Source: Candidatus Latescibacterota bacterium (GTDB taxonomy: Bacteria; JAAXHH01). From it: DNA of 64,000 nt. Location of the stretch: positions 62,001 to 126,000 of the forward strand of contig JAAXHH010000074.1 in NCBI GenBank assembly GCA_012270975.1, written 5' to 3'. The notes beneath the pieces were generated by a model, which was given only the letters and a program-made list of their open reading frames with translations, did not search any database and was not told the DNA's origin. Position 1 is the stretch's first letter; each line of letters starts with the position of its first letter. Below, one piece after another: positions 20,799-28,940 of the stretch. The position numbers and the translations under genes were made by a program.

Positions 20799-21842
20799 CT
20801 ATTTGACCCGGCCCCGGCCGGCGACGGGCCAGATGACCTCCACCTGGTCGCCTCGAACCCCGTTGAGCTCGTCGTGCAGGTTGAGAGCCATTTCCTGGTG
20901 CAGGGGAATCACCGACAGGCGCTCGCCGACCTTGAACCGGTGGTCGCACCGGGATACGTCCACGTGACCGTGTTCCACGGACATGCCGTAGATCTGTGCG
21001 TCGGGATGTTCGATAATGTGGCCGTAAGGCGTGGGCGGATAGCTGGCGAAGGTCTTCATCCCGCCGTCGATGATGATGCGGTCCGGTGTCGGGGCGCTCA
21101 CCACGGTGCAAATCATGCGGCAGGGACAGCGTTCGGGGTTGAGCATGCCCGAGTTACCGATGCGGCTCATCCCTTCCCAGATGTAGGATCCGCTACGGGT
21201 CTCGGTGCAGCCCATGGCTTTGGAGTTTTCTTCGCCGCCGGTGCCGCCCCCGCTGATGATCTCGATGGGTATGCCCTTTCCGGTGATCCGTTCGATCGTT
21301 TCCGCCAGGAAATCCCTGGCCTCGGGATGGCTGGGGAAGACCATGACGCCCCTGAAGACGAGGCCGCGGAGGTCCATGATACGTTCGGCTAACGTTGCCG
21401 CCTCATCGGGCGACTGCACGCCGCAACGCTGCGTGCCGGTATCCAGTTCGATGATTACGTTGACCCGGCAGCCGTCCTTCTCGGCCTGGTCCGATATGCC
21501 GCGGGCTGTGATCTCGTCATCGACGGCCACGATGATCTCGGTGCGCCTGGCGACACGCGTGAGGCGTTCCACCTTGTGGGGACCGACGATGTTGTAGGGG
21601 ATCAGGATGTTCTCGATACCGGCGGCGGCCATGACTTCGGCCTCGCCGAGTTTCTGGCAGCAAATACCGATCGCTCCGGCCTTGACCTGCCGGTGGGCGA
21701 TTTCCGGGATTTTGTGGCTCTTCGTGTGGCATCGAAGGCCGATATCGAGATTCCGGCAGTGTTCCGCCATGGACGCGATGTTCCGTTCCATGAGGTCCAG
21801 ATCGGCCACGTAGGCCGGGGTGTCCAGCTCGTCGATATGCAT
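20799..21842 (-). CDS. D-threonine aldolase/D-serine dehydratase-like PLP enzyme (alanine racemase N-fold)
   Basis: A 347-residue fold-type III PLP enzyme. DTPAYVADLDLMERNI opens the barrel, and the PLP lysine lies in the HTKSHK segment (Lys41 region). The end carries the metal-binding C-terminal block EHGHVDV … PLHQEMALNLHDEL. In the family the second metal ligand after the conserved His is usually Cys (D-serine dehydratase) or Asp (D-threonine aldolase). Here the triplet is His315-Gln-Glu317, so a carboxylate is kept but lengthened by one carbon. The substrate is probably a D-hydroxyamino acid, not proved. It lies 24 bp after hisB. Confidence 0.8.
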   Translation of the reverse strand: MHIDELDTPAYVADLDLMERNIASMAEHCRNLDIGLRCHTKSHKIPEIAHRQVKAGAIGICCQKLGEAEVMAAAGIENILIPYNIVGPHKVERLTRVARRTEIIVAVDDEITARGISDQAEKDGCRVNVIIELDTGTQRCGVQSPDEAATLAERIMDLRGLVFRGVMVFPSHPEARDFLAETIERITGKGIPIEIISGGGTGGEENSKAMGCTETRSGSYIWEGMSRIGNSGMLNPERCPCRMICTVVSAPTPDRIIIDGGMKTFASYPPTPYGHIIEHPDAQIYGMSVEHGHVDVSRCDHRFKVGERLSVIPLHQEMALNLHDELNGVRGDQVEVIWPVAGRGRVK

Positions 21843-21866
21843 GGTTACCCGCGTATGCTATGGCGG

Positions 21867-22454
21867 CTAAAGGCTGCCCTTGGTGGACGGTATTCCGGAC
21901 ACGCGGTCATCCATTGCCACCGCCTGGCGCAGCGCCCTGGCCGCCGCCTTGAAGATAGCCTCGACCTGGTGATGGGCGTTCACGCCGGAGAGCAGCGCAA
22001 CGTGCAGGGTGACGCGACCGTGATGCACGAGGGCTCCGAAGAACTCCCGCACCATCTCCGTGCTGAAATCGCCGACCGAGGAACGCGAGAAATCGGCGTC
22101 GAATTCAAGGTGTGCCCGTCCGCTGATGTCAAAGACGGCCCGGGCCAGCGCCTCGTCCAGGGGGGCATAAGCATGACCGAAGCGCGTAATGCCGGATCCG
22201 TCGCCGATCGCCTGGACAAAGGCCTGTCCCAGGCAGATCCCCACGTCTTCCACCGTGTGGTGATCGTCTATATGCAGATCGCCGCTGCAGGATAGCTCCA
22301 GGTCGAAACCCCCGTGCTTGACGAAGCTGCCCAGCATGTGGTCGAAGAAGCCGATGCCCGTTTCTCCGGAAAGCGAGCCCTCGCCGTCCAGGTTGAGGGT
22401 CAGATCGATACGGGTTTCCAGCGTTTCACGCGTTACGGTCGCGGTACGAGGCAC
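21867..22454 (-). CDS. hisB: Imidazoleglycerol-phosphate dehydratase HisB
   Basis: A 195-residue manganese enzyme of histidine biosynthesis, in the monofunctional (non-phosphatase) form. Both duplicated metal-binding motifs are intact: HIDDHHTVEDVGI and NAHHQVEAIFKAAARAL; the family signature FFDHMLGSF is also seen. The start is GTG at 22454 with GAGG six bases upstream. A good sigma70 promoter lies just upstream (22520-22548). No other canonical his operon genes adjoin it, apart from the HisC-like gene 2.7 kb downstream, so histidine genes are dispersed in this genome. Confidence 0.93.
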   Translation of the reverse strand: MPRTATVTRETLETRIDLTLNLDGEGSLSGETGIGFFDHMLGSFVKHGGFDLELSCSGDLHIDDHHTVEDVGICLGQAFVQAIGDGSGITRFGHAYAPLDEALARAVFDISGRAHLEFDADFSRSSVGDFSTEMVREFFGALVHHGRVTLHVALLSGVNAHHQVEAIFKAAARALRQAVAMDDRVSGIPSTKGSL

Positions 22455-22519
22455 GTATTCCTCATTGTCGTGTATGGAACCGGTTGCTGCCGGGGCAGCG
22501 GTGATCGGAATGACCTGTT

Positions 22520-22548
22520 ACAGTAGGCTGCCGCCAGAGGTTTGTCAA
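22520..22548 (-). promoter_or_regulatory. sigma70 promoter of hisB
   Basis: Minus-strand TTGACA (22548-22543) and TACTGT (22525-22520) with a 17-bp spacer. It lies 66 bp before the hisB GTG and probably serves the downstream minus-strand genes too. Confidence 0.65.
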
Positions 22549-22786
22549 GGGGATATGAGCGGTTTGAACCGTTCCCGGCGGCCGGTCATTCCGCGAGGTG
22601 TCCCGAATAGTTTGTAACGTCGACCGGGCCGGATGGCGCTATGCTTTAAGGACCGGATGTTGGAAGGGGTCGCGGTATCACCGTTACCGCCGGTTCGTCC
22701 GGCCGGGAACACATGCATCCACCCCGGTGAAAGAGTGGATAGAAGATGCGGATGAATCCTGGATGGTTCTAAAGGACAGACGCTTG

Positions 22787-23233
22787 ATGCGAAAGATCAA
22801 CACCTCCGGCATATCACGGTTTCTCCAGCGGAACCCGGCCTGGTCGCAGGTCGTGTGTATCGTCGGAGTATCCCTGCTTGTCATACTCGGTCCGATCCTG
22901 TTGTACGGGCTGTTCTTCCAGCCTGAATCGGACGTGTCGCGGGTTTTGAGCAAAATCCCGTGGTGGCCGGTTGTCCTCCTCGTTCTGCTCGTCGCGGTCC
23001 TCAGCCTCCTGCAGGGGGCCGCCGGGGTCAGCGTGCAGAAACGTTCGGAGGAAACTCAGGCTGCCGACAACGACGACGAAACGATCGATCCCCCGGCGCC
23101 TTCGTCCTCCAGTCCGGAGGAACCCCCTTCGTCCCGCCCGCCCGATGGGACCGGCGGGGGTTCGGATCCGCTGCGGTTTGCGAGATCCGGGCAGATCGGA
23201 ACCCGCAAGCGTGGTGCGCGCCTGTTGCGTTGA
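22787..23233 (+). CDS. Small two-helix membrane protein, unknown function
   Basis: A 148-residue protein read from ATG 22787, which has AAAGGA ten bases upstream; the same frame is open further upstream to 22598 without a ribosome site. It contains two predicted membrane helices (VVCIVGVSLLVILGPILLYGLFF and WWPVVLLVLLVAVLSLLQG, given here as residue runs of about 20 each), followed by a Ser/Pro/Glu-rich disordered cytoplasmic or periplasmic tail ending in a basic patch. It is the only plus-strand gene in this stretch and converges on the methyltransferase at 23271. Function unknown; it could be a spurious frame, but the helix pair argues otherwise. Confidence 0.5.
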   Translation: MRKINTSGISRFLQRNPAWSQVVCIVGVSLLVILGPILLYGLFFQPESDVSRVLSKIPWWPVVLLVLLVAVLSLLQGAAGVSVQKRSEETQAADNDDETIDPPAPSSSSPEEPPSSRPPDGTGGGSDPLRFARSGQIGTRKRGARLLR

Positions 23234-23270
23234 AACCAGGTCCTCCCGCGTTGACACAGATCCTGCGTGA

Positions 23271-23840
23271 CTAGCCGAAGTACCATCGTGCCGCGATGGC
23301 AACCACAACCGCGGCCGTGGACTGGAAGGTCCGCCTTTCGCTGTGGAGGGCGGCGGCGAAGTCGTAGGGCGCCGGTTCGCCCCCGGAATACTCGGTGAGG
23401 CGCGGCAGGAACCGGGGCACGGCCCTGGCGTAGGCGTCGTATTCTTCGCCGAAGGTGTTCCGCAGACTCTCTTCCTCCAGGGATACGATAAGCCCATACT
23501 GTATTACGAAGGCCGCCAGGAAGATCCCGATCATATACGGCATCCAGGCCCAGGCCATGACGCAGAGGCCGAGGCTCAGGATGAAGTTGCCTGCGTAGAG
23601 GGGATTGCGCATCCGGCCATAGGGTCCGTTGGTAATGAGCGAAGGTGCGCCGACATGGCGGGTGCGGGTCGCGGAACCGGCGTAGCCGACCGCCCAGAGG
23701 CGGATGGATTCCCCAAGGACAACCACCAGTCCGCCGGTTATAAAAGTAACCAGGTTTGGCTCCGCCATGATCAGCACGGCGACGAGCAGGGGAATGGGGG
23801 TATAGCTTCGGGCTGCGAAAACGCTGGCACGTAGGTCCAT
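23271..23840 (-). CDS. Isoprenylcysteine-carboxyl-methyltransferase family protein
   Basis: A 189-residue membrane protein with four or five helices and the PEMT/ICMT motif: GPYGRMRNPLYAGNF, then LEEESLRNTFGEEYDAYARAVPRF. The motif residues thought to bind SAM (RNPLY, the E-E pair, EY..Y) are all kept, so methyl transfer to a lipid or lipophilic thiol/carboxylate is likely. Fourteen bp separate it from the upstream Gfo/Idh oxidoreductase, implying one transcript. No strong ribosome site is visible before the ATG. Confidence 0.8.
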   Translation of the reverse strand: MDLRASVFAARSYTPIPLLVAVLIMAEPNLVTFITGGLVVVLGESIRLWAVGYAGSATRTRHVGAPSLITNGPYGRMRNPLYAGNFILSLGLCVMAWAWMPYMIGIFLAAFVIQYGLIVSLEEESLRNTFGEEYDAYARAVPRFLPRLTEYSGGEPAPYDFAAALHSERRTFQSTAAVVVAIAARWYFG

Positions 23841-23854
23841 GTCGGTAGATCGTG

Positions 23855-24841
23855 CTACTGGCGGCTTCGGTCGATCTGATCGATCACCGCCAGGGAGATG
23901 CGCAGGGCTTCCAGGCCATCGCGGCCGGTCACCGGCGGCGGGTGTTCACCCCGAACGGCGCCGACGAAGGAGGCGAGTTCCGCCTTCAACGGCTCAGTCC
24001 TGTCCTTCGCCGTCTTCTGCCGCAGGATATGCCGGGTGCGGCCGTCGCCGGTGTTAACTGGAATCTTCAACCCCCGGGTCCCGCCCGGTCCGGGCTCGTC
24101 GACCAGCCGGTATATCTCGCTCTCGCCCGCCAGGAAATCCATCGAAATGTAATGATCGCGCTGAAAGACCCGCATCTTGCGCATCTGCTTGAGGGAAATG
24201 CGGCTGGCCGTGACGTTGGCCACGCAGCCATCGGCGAATTGCATCCGGGCATTGGCGATGTCCACCTGGTCGGATATCACGGCGACCCCGGTGGCGTCCA
24301 CCCGGTCCAGGTCCGACCGGACCAGGCAACGGATCAGATCGATGTCGTGGATCATCAGGTCGTGGACTACGGACACGTCGGTTCCCCTGGGGTCGAAGGA
24401 TGCCAGGCGATGCGACTCGATGAATCCCGGGGATACGGCCGTTCCTTCGAGGGCCCGGAAGGCGCCGTTGAACCGTTCGATATGTCCGACCTGGAGTACG
24501 CTGCGATGAACCTCCGACAGCTCGACGAGCCGTTCGGCTTCTTCCACGGTCGCGGCGATCGGTTTTTCCACGAAGGTGTGCAGACCCCGGGACAGCGTGT
24601 ATGAAGCCACTTCGCAGTGGGCGGTGGTGGGCACGACCACGGTGACGGCGGTGACGTCCTCCACGAGTTCGGCCAGACTGCCGTAGGCCTTCGCGCCGTA
24701 TCGACGGCCGACCTGCTCGGCCCGCTCGCCGCGGATGTCGTACACGCCGGTGAGATGCGCGCCCGACAGGTCCGCCAGTACGCGGGCATGGGCTTCGCCG
24801 AGGCGGCCAACGCCGATTACGGCCGTCCGCAAGGGATCCAA
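23855..24841 (-). CDS. Gfo/Idh/MocA-family NAD(P)-dependent oxidoreductase
   Basis: A 328-residue two-domain dehydrogenase. The Rossmann motif VIGVGRLGEAHARVL opens the protein, and the catalytic EKP triad element is FVEKPIA with Lys93. QVGHIERFN is typical of the branch that includes UDP-sugar dehydrogenases of lipid A and O-antigen gene clusters (GnnA-like). That role is only a possibility, since no lpx gene is in the window. The gene diverges from lnt, another envelope gene, across a 200-bp intergenic region. Confidence 0.8.
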   Translation of the reverse strand: MDPLRTAVIGVGRLGEAHARVLADLSGAHLTGVYDIRGERAEQVGRRYGAKAYGSLAELVEDVTAVTVVVPTTAHCEVASYTLSRGLHTFVEKPIAATVEEAERLVELSEVHRSVLQVGHIERFNGAFRALEGTAVSPGFIESHRLASFDPRGTDVSVVHDLMIHDIDLIRCLVRSDLDRVDATGVAVISDQVDIANARMQFADGCVANVTASRISLKQMRKMRVFQRDHYISMDFLAGESEIYRLVDEPGPGGTRGLKIPVNTGDGRTRHILRQKTAKDRTEPLKAELASFVGAVRGEHPPPVTGRDGLEALRISLAVIDQIDRSRQ

Positions 24842-24897
24842 GTCCGGTTTCTCCTTAACATCTTAACTTAAAACTCAGCGCGGTGTTCTCCAGCCGG

Positions 24898-24927
24898 AAT
24901 GTAGAGGCCGCCACCCCGTATGGTCAA
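24898..24927 (-). promoter_or_regulatory. Putative promoter of the Gfo/Idh operon
   Basis: Minus-strand TTGACC (24927-24922) and TACATT (24903-24898) with an 18-bp spacer, 56 bp before the oxidoreductase start. On the other strand TTGACA at 24972-24977 may serve lnt, but its -10 is poor. Confidence 0.45.
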
Positions 24928-25041
24928 CCTCATTTGAAGGTCGGATCCCGGGTCTGAATCGCTTCTTGAAGTTGACACGCCGCGGCAATGCGTGTTGATT
25001 TCAGACACGCAGCGGACGCAGTGACCCCAGGGAAGACCGCC

Positions 25042-26640
25042 ATGGATTCCATACGACGGCTCCACGCCTCTTCGCCCATCGCCGGGTACGGTCTAGCCTG
25101 CTGTTCCGCGCTTTTCATCTTCCTCAGCATACCCAAGGTCGACTGGTGGCTCCTGGCCTGGATCGCTTTCGTGCCGGTCATGGTCGCGTTGCACGACGCC
25201 GGACGGAACGGCTCCTTGACCAGGGTGGCTTTGATCGCCCTGTTGTTTGCGTTCGTGTCGGGCGTCGCCAAGGTATACTGGATCCGGGAAACCGTCATGA
25301 ATTACGGCGGTCTCAACCTGGCGCTGGGCCTGGTCAGCATGGCGGGCGTAGCCCTCGTCGTCGCCGTGTACGCGTTCATGTTCGGTATATACGCGGCGCG
25401 GACCGACTGGAAGTCCCCTCTGTTCCCGTTGTTCTCGGCCGCCCTGTGGACCGCCCTCGAATACGCGCAAACCTACGTCTTTACCGGGTTCCCGTGGGAA
25501 CTGCTGGGCTACTCCCAGCATAAGGTCCTGCCCATCATACAGATCGCCGGATTCACTGGTGTCTACGGCGTAAGTTTCCTGGTCATGCTGCTGAACGCGA
25601 CGCTGGCCATGGTCTTCATCGCCCTGCGGGATAGTACCCCGTGGCGGGCGCCCGTATTCGCCATGTTCCTGGCCTGTATTGCCCTGATCGGCACGACGGG
25701 ATACGGCTGGTGGTCGATTTCGCAGGCACGCGGCCTGGAGCGGCAGACGCCCCCGGTAAAGGTGGCCGTCGTCCAGGGCAGCAAGGAACAGGGCATAAAG
25801 TGGTCGAAGGAGGAGGTCCAGCGGACCGTGGACGTTTACCGGGATCTGACGCGGTCGATACTGCCCCATGACCCCGAGTTCATCGTGTTTCCCGAGACGG
25901 CGATGACCTTCTGGCTGGAGAGTCCGGCATATGAGGAATATAACGAACAGGTACATGCTTTGACCGACGAAGCGGGTGTTCCGCTGCTTACCGGTGCACT
26001 TGGCTACCGATCCGGCGAAAACGACATCTACAACAGCGCCTTTCTGTTGCTGCCCCAGCGGGGGATTGTGAGTTCCTACAGCAAGATGCACCTGGTGCCC
26101 TTCGGCGAGTACCTGCCGATACCGAGTCTGTTCTCCTTTCTTTCCGGGTTGACCGGCGCGATCGGAGACCTCACGCCCGGTGACGAACTGACCGTGATGC
26201 CGCTCACCGGACAAGATATGCATGTCGGCACGGTAATCTGCTACGAATCCATCTTCCCTGACCTGGTCCGGAGATTCCCGCTGAATGGCGCAAACGTGCT
26301 CGTGGTCATGACCAACGACGCCTGGTTCGGGACGTCGTCCGCGCCCAGCCAGCATTTCTCCATGGCGGTGCTGCGCGCGGTGGAAAACGGCACGCCGATC
26401 ATCCGCGCGGCGAATACCGGCATTTCAGGGTTCATCTCAGCCACCGGCGCCGTCTATGGCACCACGCCGATGATGGTCGCCACGACCACCGTCGCGAACG
26501 TGCATCCCAACCGGGGCGGACCTACGTTCTACACCCGCTACGGCGACGTGTTCGCCCTGTTCTGCTGCGTGCTCGCCGTCGTCGCGGCGGCCCTGGCGGG
26601 AAGCGGCGCCATACGCTTCCGCGGAAACGCATCTTCCTGA
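25042..26640 (+). CDS. lnt: Apolipoprotein N-acyltransferase Lnt
   Basis: A 532-residue inner-membrane enzyme that adds the third acyl chain to lipoproteins. Several N-terminal helices precede a nitrilase-like periplasmic domain with the full Glu-Lys-Cys triad: Glu285 (FPETAM), Lys348 (YSKMHLVPFGEYLP) and Cys400 (CYESIFPDL); spacing matches E. coli E267/K335/C387. The start at 25042 is preferred because AGGGAAG lies six bases upstream; an ATG at 24988 would overlap a possible promoter. It serves the lipoproteins in this window (12397-12897 and 38740-42735). Confidence 0.92.
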   Translation: MDSIRRLHASSPIAGYGLACCSALFIFLSIPKVDWWLLAWIAFVPVMVALHDAGRNGSLTRVALIALLFAFVSGVAKVYWIRETVMNYGGLNLALGLVSMAGVALVVAVYAFMFGIYAARTDWKSPLFPLFSAALWTALEYAQTYVFTGFPWELLGYSQHKVLPIIQIAGFTGVYGVSFLVMLLNATLAMVFIALRDSTPWRAPVFAMFLACIALIGTTGYGWWSISQARGLERQTPPVKVAVVQGSKEQGIKWSKEEVQRTVDVYRDLTRSILPHDPEFIVFPETAMTFWLESPAYEEYNEQVHALTDEAGVPLLTGALGYRSGENDIYNSAFLLLPQRGIVSSYSKMHLVPFGEYLPIPSLFSFLSGLTGAIGDLTPGDELTVMPLTGQDMHVGTVICYESIFPDLVRRFPLNGANVLVVMTNDAWFGTSSAPSQHFSMAVLRAVENGTPIIRAANTGISGFISATGAVYGTTPMMVATTTVANVHPNRGGPTFYTRYGDVFALFCCVLAVVAAALAGSGAIRFRGNASS

Positions 26641-26728
26641 TCAGGCTGACCGGACGGCGCGTGCCTGGGAACGGGCGTTGAAACCAGCCATTCGTCCCAT
26701 ACCGCAACAGTTGTCGCGGCGCCGCAAA

Positions 26729-27613
26729 TCAGCCGCGGGGATGATAGCGGGTGTACATGTCCTTGAGGTATTCGCGGTCCACGTGGGTGTAGATCTGGGT
26801 CGTGGCGATGTCCACATGGCCCAGCATTTCCTGGACGGCCCGAAGGTCGGCGCCGCCTTCCAGGAGGTGGGTGGCGAAGGAATGGCGCATGGTATGGGGA
26901 CTGACCTTCTTCTCCAGGCCCGCCAGTTCCACGTAGGTATCCAGGATTTTCCACAGTCCCATGCGGGACAGCCTGCGGCCCCGGGCGTTCAGGAAGAGAA
27001 TCTCGCCGCTGTCGGGCGATGCAAGGGTGGGGCGCACCTTGTGCAGATAGTTTCTGATCACGTTGATCGCGTGCCGGCCCACTGGAACGAGACGTTCCTT
27101 CCCGCCTTTACCGAAAATACGCGCCAGTCCCGAATCGAAGAGCAGATCGGGCCGTCGGAAGTCCAGGAGTTCGGACGCGCGCAGCCCGGTGGCGTACATG
27201 AATTCGAGGATCGCCCGGTCCCTCAGCCCCAGCGAAGTCGTGTGATCCGGCTGTTCCAACAGTGCCGAGATCTCCTGCCGGCTCAGTACGACCGGCAGGC
27301 GGCGCGGCTGCTTGGGTACCCTGACGTGTTCGGTAGGATCGGCAGTGGCCAGTCCTTCGCCGATGAGGAAGCGGTGGAAGATCCGCACCGCCGATACGTG
27401 CCGCGCGATGCTGGAAGGGGCAAGCCCGCGCCGGCGCAGAGATGCAATGAATCCCTGGACGTCCTGCCGGGTCGCATCGGCAAAGGAAGAGACGCCCCGC
27501 CTGTCCAGGTGGCCGCGATAGGACGCCAGGTCACGACGGTACGCCTCGTAGCTGTTCGGCGACAGCCCCCGTTCGATGAGCAGATGGGTGAGGAAATCGT
27601 TCAGTTCGTTCAT
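26729..27613 (-). CDS. xerD: Tyrosine recombinase XerC/XerD
   Basis: A 294-residue site-specific recombinase for chromosome dimer resolution. The N-terminal SAM-like core-binding domain (about 1-100) is followed by the catalytic domain with all active-site residues: Arg145 (TGLRASEL), Lys169 (GKGGKER), His240/Arg243 (HTMRH), His266 (LGH) and Tyr275 (IYTH). The ending (DREYLKDMYTRYHPR) is typical of XerD. ATG 27613 gives the usual 294-298 length; a GTG at 27649 would overlap the upstream mannonate dehydratase stop. XerC cannot be fully excluded. It is complete and lacks phage or integron context, so it is a housekeeping rather than a mobile integrase. Confidence 0.88.
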   Translation of the reverse strand: MNELNDFLTHLLIERGLSPNSYEAYRRDLASYRGHLDRRGVSSFADATRQDVQGFIASLRRRGLAPSSIARHVSAVRIFHRFLIGEGLATADPTEHVRVPKQPRRLPVVLSRQEISALLEQPDHTTSLGLRDRAILEFMYATGLRASELLDFRRPDLLFDSGLARIFGKGGKERLVPVGRHAINVIRNYLHKVRPTLASPDSGEILFLNARGRRLSRMGLWKILDTYVELAGLEKKVSPHTMRHSFATHLLEGGADLRAVQEMLGHVDIATTQIYTHVDREYLKDMYTRYHPRG

Positions 27614-27635
27614 GACGCGCGCCGATCCTTCGAAC

Positions 27636-28646
27636 CTACGCGGCGGCACACTCCGCCCGCGCCCGGTCCACGTGTGCCTTCATGTACGCGATGGAATAGG
27701 CGTAGCCGATCCGGCCGTCTCCCGCCATCTCCGGGATGTGATCCGGTATCATGACCCCGTAGAAGCCGGTTTCCTCCAGGACCCGCGCGGCCTGGTACAT
27801 GTCGAAGTAGCCGTTGTCGATGAAGGTCTCCACGAAGTGGGGCAGGGGCTGGTCCACGTTCCGGTAGTGGACCTTGAAGACCTTGCCCTGCTCGCCGAAA
27901 TGACGCAGCGCGTCTTCCACGCCCTTGCCCATCAGCGATCCGCCTTCGAGCCAGCATCCGACGCAGAAGCAAAGCCCCACGTTCGGGCTGTCGGCGATTT
28001 CCATGGCCCGGTAGTATCCGTCGAAACTGCTGAAAATACAACGGGGGATGCCACCGAGTTCCGGCTGGGGCGGATCATCCGGATGAATGCCGATCCGGAC
28101 GCCGGCTTCTTCGGCGACGGGCGCGACTTCCCCGATGAAGTGGGCGAAATTGTCCCAGATCTCGTCCTGGCTGTACTCCCGCCCGTGGGTCAGCGGCATC
28201 TTGAACAACCGGCCGCCCCAGTGGCCTTCCTCGGCCTTCGCCAGGTCGAATCCCCGGGCCGGGGCGCCGCCGCGAGTGGTCTCCCGCTCCGTGCTCCAGA
28301 TCCCGTTCCCCATGTGGGCGTAGGTCGTGTAGGGAATCCCCGCTTTGCCCAGGTCGCGTATGTAGCGCTTGTACTGTTCCACCTTCGCATCCCGGTTCGG
28401 CAGGTTGAGGACGATGCCGTCCTGGTTGTGCACGTCGCTGTTTCCGAAGCCGTAGATCTTGATGCCCGCTTCTTCGTAGATCTCCCGGCGGCTCATGAAA
28501 TAGTCGTAGTTGGCATGTTCGCCGTCCGTCCACAGGCAGACGTATTCGATGCCCAGTTGCCGGGCGAATTCCAGATCCTCTTGCGTCGGTTCGGGGGACA
28601 TCTGTCCCGCGACCTTGATACCGGGTTCGATTTCCATGAGCGCCAT
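27636..28646 (-). CDS. Mannonate dehydratase (UxuA family)
   Basis: A 336-residue TIM-barrel enzyme that dehydrates D-mannonate to 2-keto-3-deoxygluconate in hexuronate breakdown. GIHPDDPP, which supplies the metal-ligand His, is diagnostic of the family; GLCFCVGCW, KVHYRNVDQPLPHFVETF and GYFDMY match its later blocks. AAGGAG precedes the ATG. It is somewhat shorter than E. coli UxuA (394), as in many environmental homologues, some of which have no mannonate activity, so I withhold the symbol. The last codons nearly abut xerD. Confidence 0.8.
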   Translation of the reverse strand: MALMEIEPGIKVAGQMSPEPTQEDLEFARQLGIEYVCLWTDGEHANYDYFMSRREIYEEAGIKIYGFGNSDVHNQDGIVLNLPNRDAKVEQYKRYIRDLGKAGIPYTTYAHMGNGIWSTERETTRGGAPARGFDLAKAEEGHWGGRLFKMPLTHGREYSQDEIWDNFAHFIGEVAPVAEEAGVRIGIHPDDPPQPELGGIPRCIFSSFDGYYRAMEIADSPNVGLCFCVGCWLEGGSLMGKGVEDALRHFGEQGKVFKVHYRNVDQPLPHFVETFIDNGYFDMYQAARVLEETGFYGVMIPDHIPEMAGDGRIGYAYSIAYMKAHVDRARAECAAA

Positions 28647-28785
28647 GGTGGACTCCTTCGGTTGTTTTTGATTCAGATGGTCACAGGTGGCCGGGCTCTG
28701 CAGGTAGCCTGCCGCCGCGGATTCGGTCAGTATACACTGCTGCCGTGCGAAAAAAGCCTGCCAATAGTATGGAGTACAAAGTTTC

Positions 28786-28814
28786 GTGACGGAATTGAAC
28801 TTGTGGGATATAAT
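28786..28814 (+). promoter_or_regulatory. Possible promoter of the Oar-like receptor gene
   Basis: A perfect TATAAT (28809-28814) with a 4/6 match GTGACG (28786-28791) 17 bp upstream, in an otherwise lower-GC leader 127 bp before the chosen ATG. Confidence 0.45.
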
Positions 28815-28940
28815 ACCCGACGTTCGCCGGATTGTGCAACGATTTATCGAAAACGTGGGAAACGGGCTATGCGTATGCGAAGCCTGTTCTTGTCTTTGAA
28901 CCCGATTTCACCTTTCAGATTGCCAGGTGGAGAGCGAGCC

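Noticed and set aside
26729-27613. Tyrosine recombinase as the integrase of a mobile element
   Set aside because: It matches chromosomal XerD in length and ending, and has no att-like repeats, tRNA or cargo next to it.
27576-28940. Upstream extension of the Oar-like receptor frame by about 450 codons
   Set aside because: It overlaps mannonate dehydratase and xerD in antisense, and a signal peptide with ribosome site begins at 28941.
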